6,295 nt of DNA, taken from assembly GCA_964518215.1 (NCBI GenBank), contig CAZFFP010000123.1, positions 1-6,295 on the forward strand. The letters run 5' to 3'. The notes below the pieces were generated by a model. The model saw only the letters and a program-made list of their open reading frames with translations. It ran no database searches and was not told where the DNA came from. The DNA comes from CAYSGX01 sp964518215. Its GTDB lineage: Bacteria > Bacteroidota > Bacteroidia > Chitinophagales > CAIOSU01. Shown here piece by piece: positions 6,226 to 6,295 of this stretch. Numbering within the stretch: position 1 is the first letter of the stretch; every line of letters starts with the position of its first letter. The position numbers and the translations under genes were made by a program.

Positions 6226-6295
6226 TTGTCCGACTAGGGGTCGAACCTAGACTCTTCTGGACCAAAACCAGACGTGTTGCCAGTTACACCATCGG
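6226..6295 (-). tRNA. tRNA-Gln (anticodon UUG), 5' end cut by window edge
   Basis: On the minus strand a cloverleaf folds cleanly. The D stem is GTGT/ACAC with an 8-nt loop. The anticodon stem is TCTGG/CCAGA with loop TTTTGGT, giving anticodon TTG (6263-6265). The variable loop is 5 nt. The T stem is CTAGG/CCTAG around TTCGAAC. The 3' acceptor strand TCGGACA plus discriminator A ends at 6226. Only CCGA of the 5' acceptor strand is present, so three bases (expected TGT) lie outside the window; the full gene would be 73 nt. CCA is not encoded. It decodes CAA and, by wobble, CAG glutamine codons. Its promoter is beyond the window. Confidence 0.95.

Overview
The window most likely comes from a member of the Bacteroidota. 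The protein architectures (M28 peptidase with PA and PDZ domains, S41 peptidase with a long helical tail, lipoprotein peptide-binding protein) fit this phylum. Start codons lack clear Shine-Dalgarno sequences, and phylum-type TAnnTTTG -7 promoter boxes are present. I cannot place it more finely from sequence alone; a Chitinophagia- or Saprospiria-like lineage is a guess.

Layout, left to right: a 44-bp perfect palindrome next to a second hairpin (49-117, REP-like). Then an exported zinc aminopeptidase-like M28 peptidase on the minus strand (171-1832), with a -7 box almost touching its start codon. Next comes a 439-bp stretch that looks intergenic but holds two overlapping minus-strand relics: a HEPN (DUF86) toxin fragment and an internally deleted minimal nucleotidyltransferase (MNT) antitoxin fragment (1948-2247). 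These lie directly behind an S41 C-terminal-processing peptidase (2272-3987, minus). A 189-bp divergent region with a candidate S41 promoter and three tandem CTTTGC-type octamers separates it from a plus-strand oligopeptide-binding lipoprotein (4177-5913). The right end holds a fragment that reads like an IS3-family transposase (5985-6092, minus), a rho-independent terminator (6184-6212), and a tRNA-Gln(UUG) gene (6226 to the window edge, minus, missing its first three bases).

How the genes fit together: the three intact proteins are all envelope-associated and all handle peptides: an exported aminopeptidase, a membrane-anchored processing protease and a peptide-binding lipoprotein. A shared role in envelope protein turnover and peptide scavenging is plausible. 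However, the binding-protein gene is divergent from the other two and no transporter permease or ATPase is visible, so this is only inference.

No intact novel system is present. The part most worth a second look is the eroded MNT-HEPN toxin-antitoxin pair between the two peptidases, together with the small repeats and the IS relic, which mark the gaps between otherwise ordinary housekeeping genes as sites of insertion and decay.
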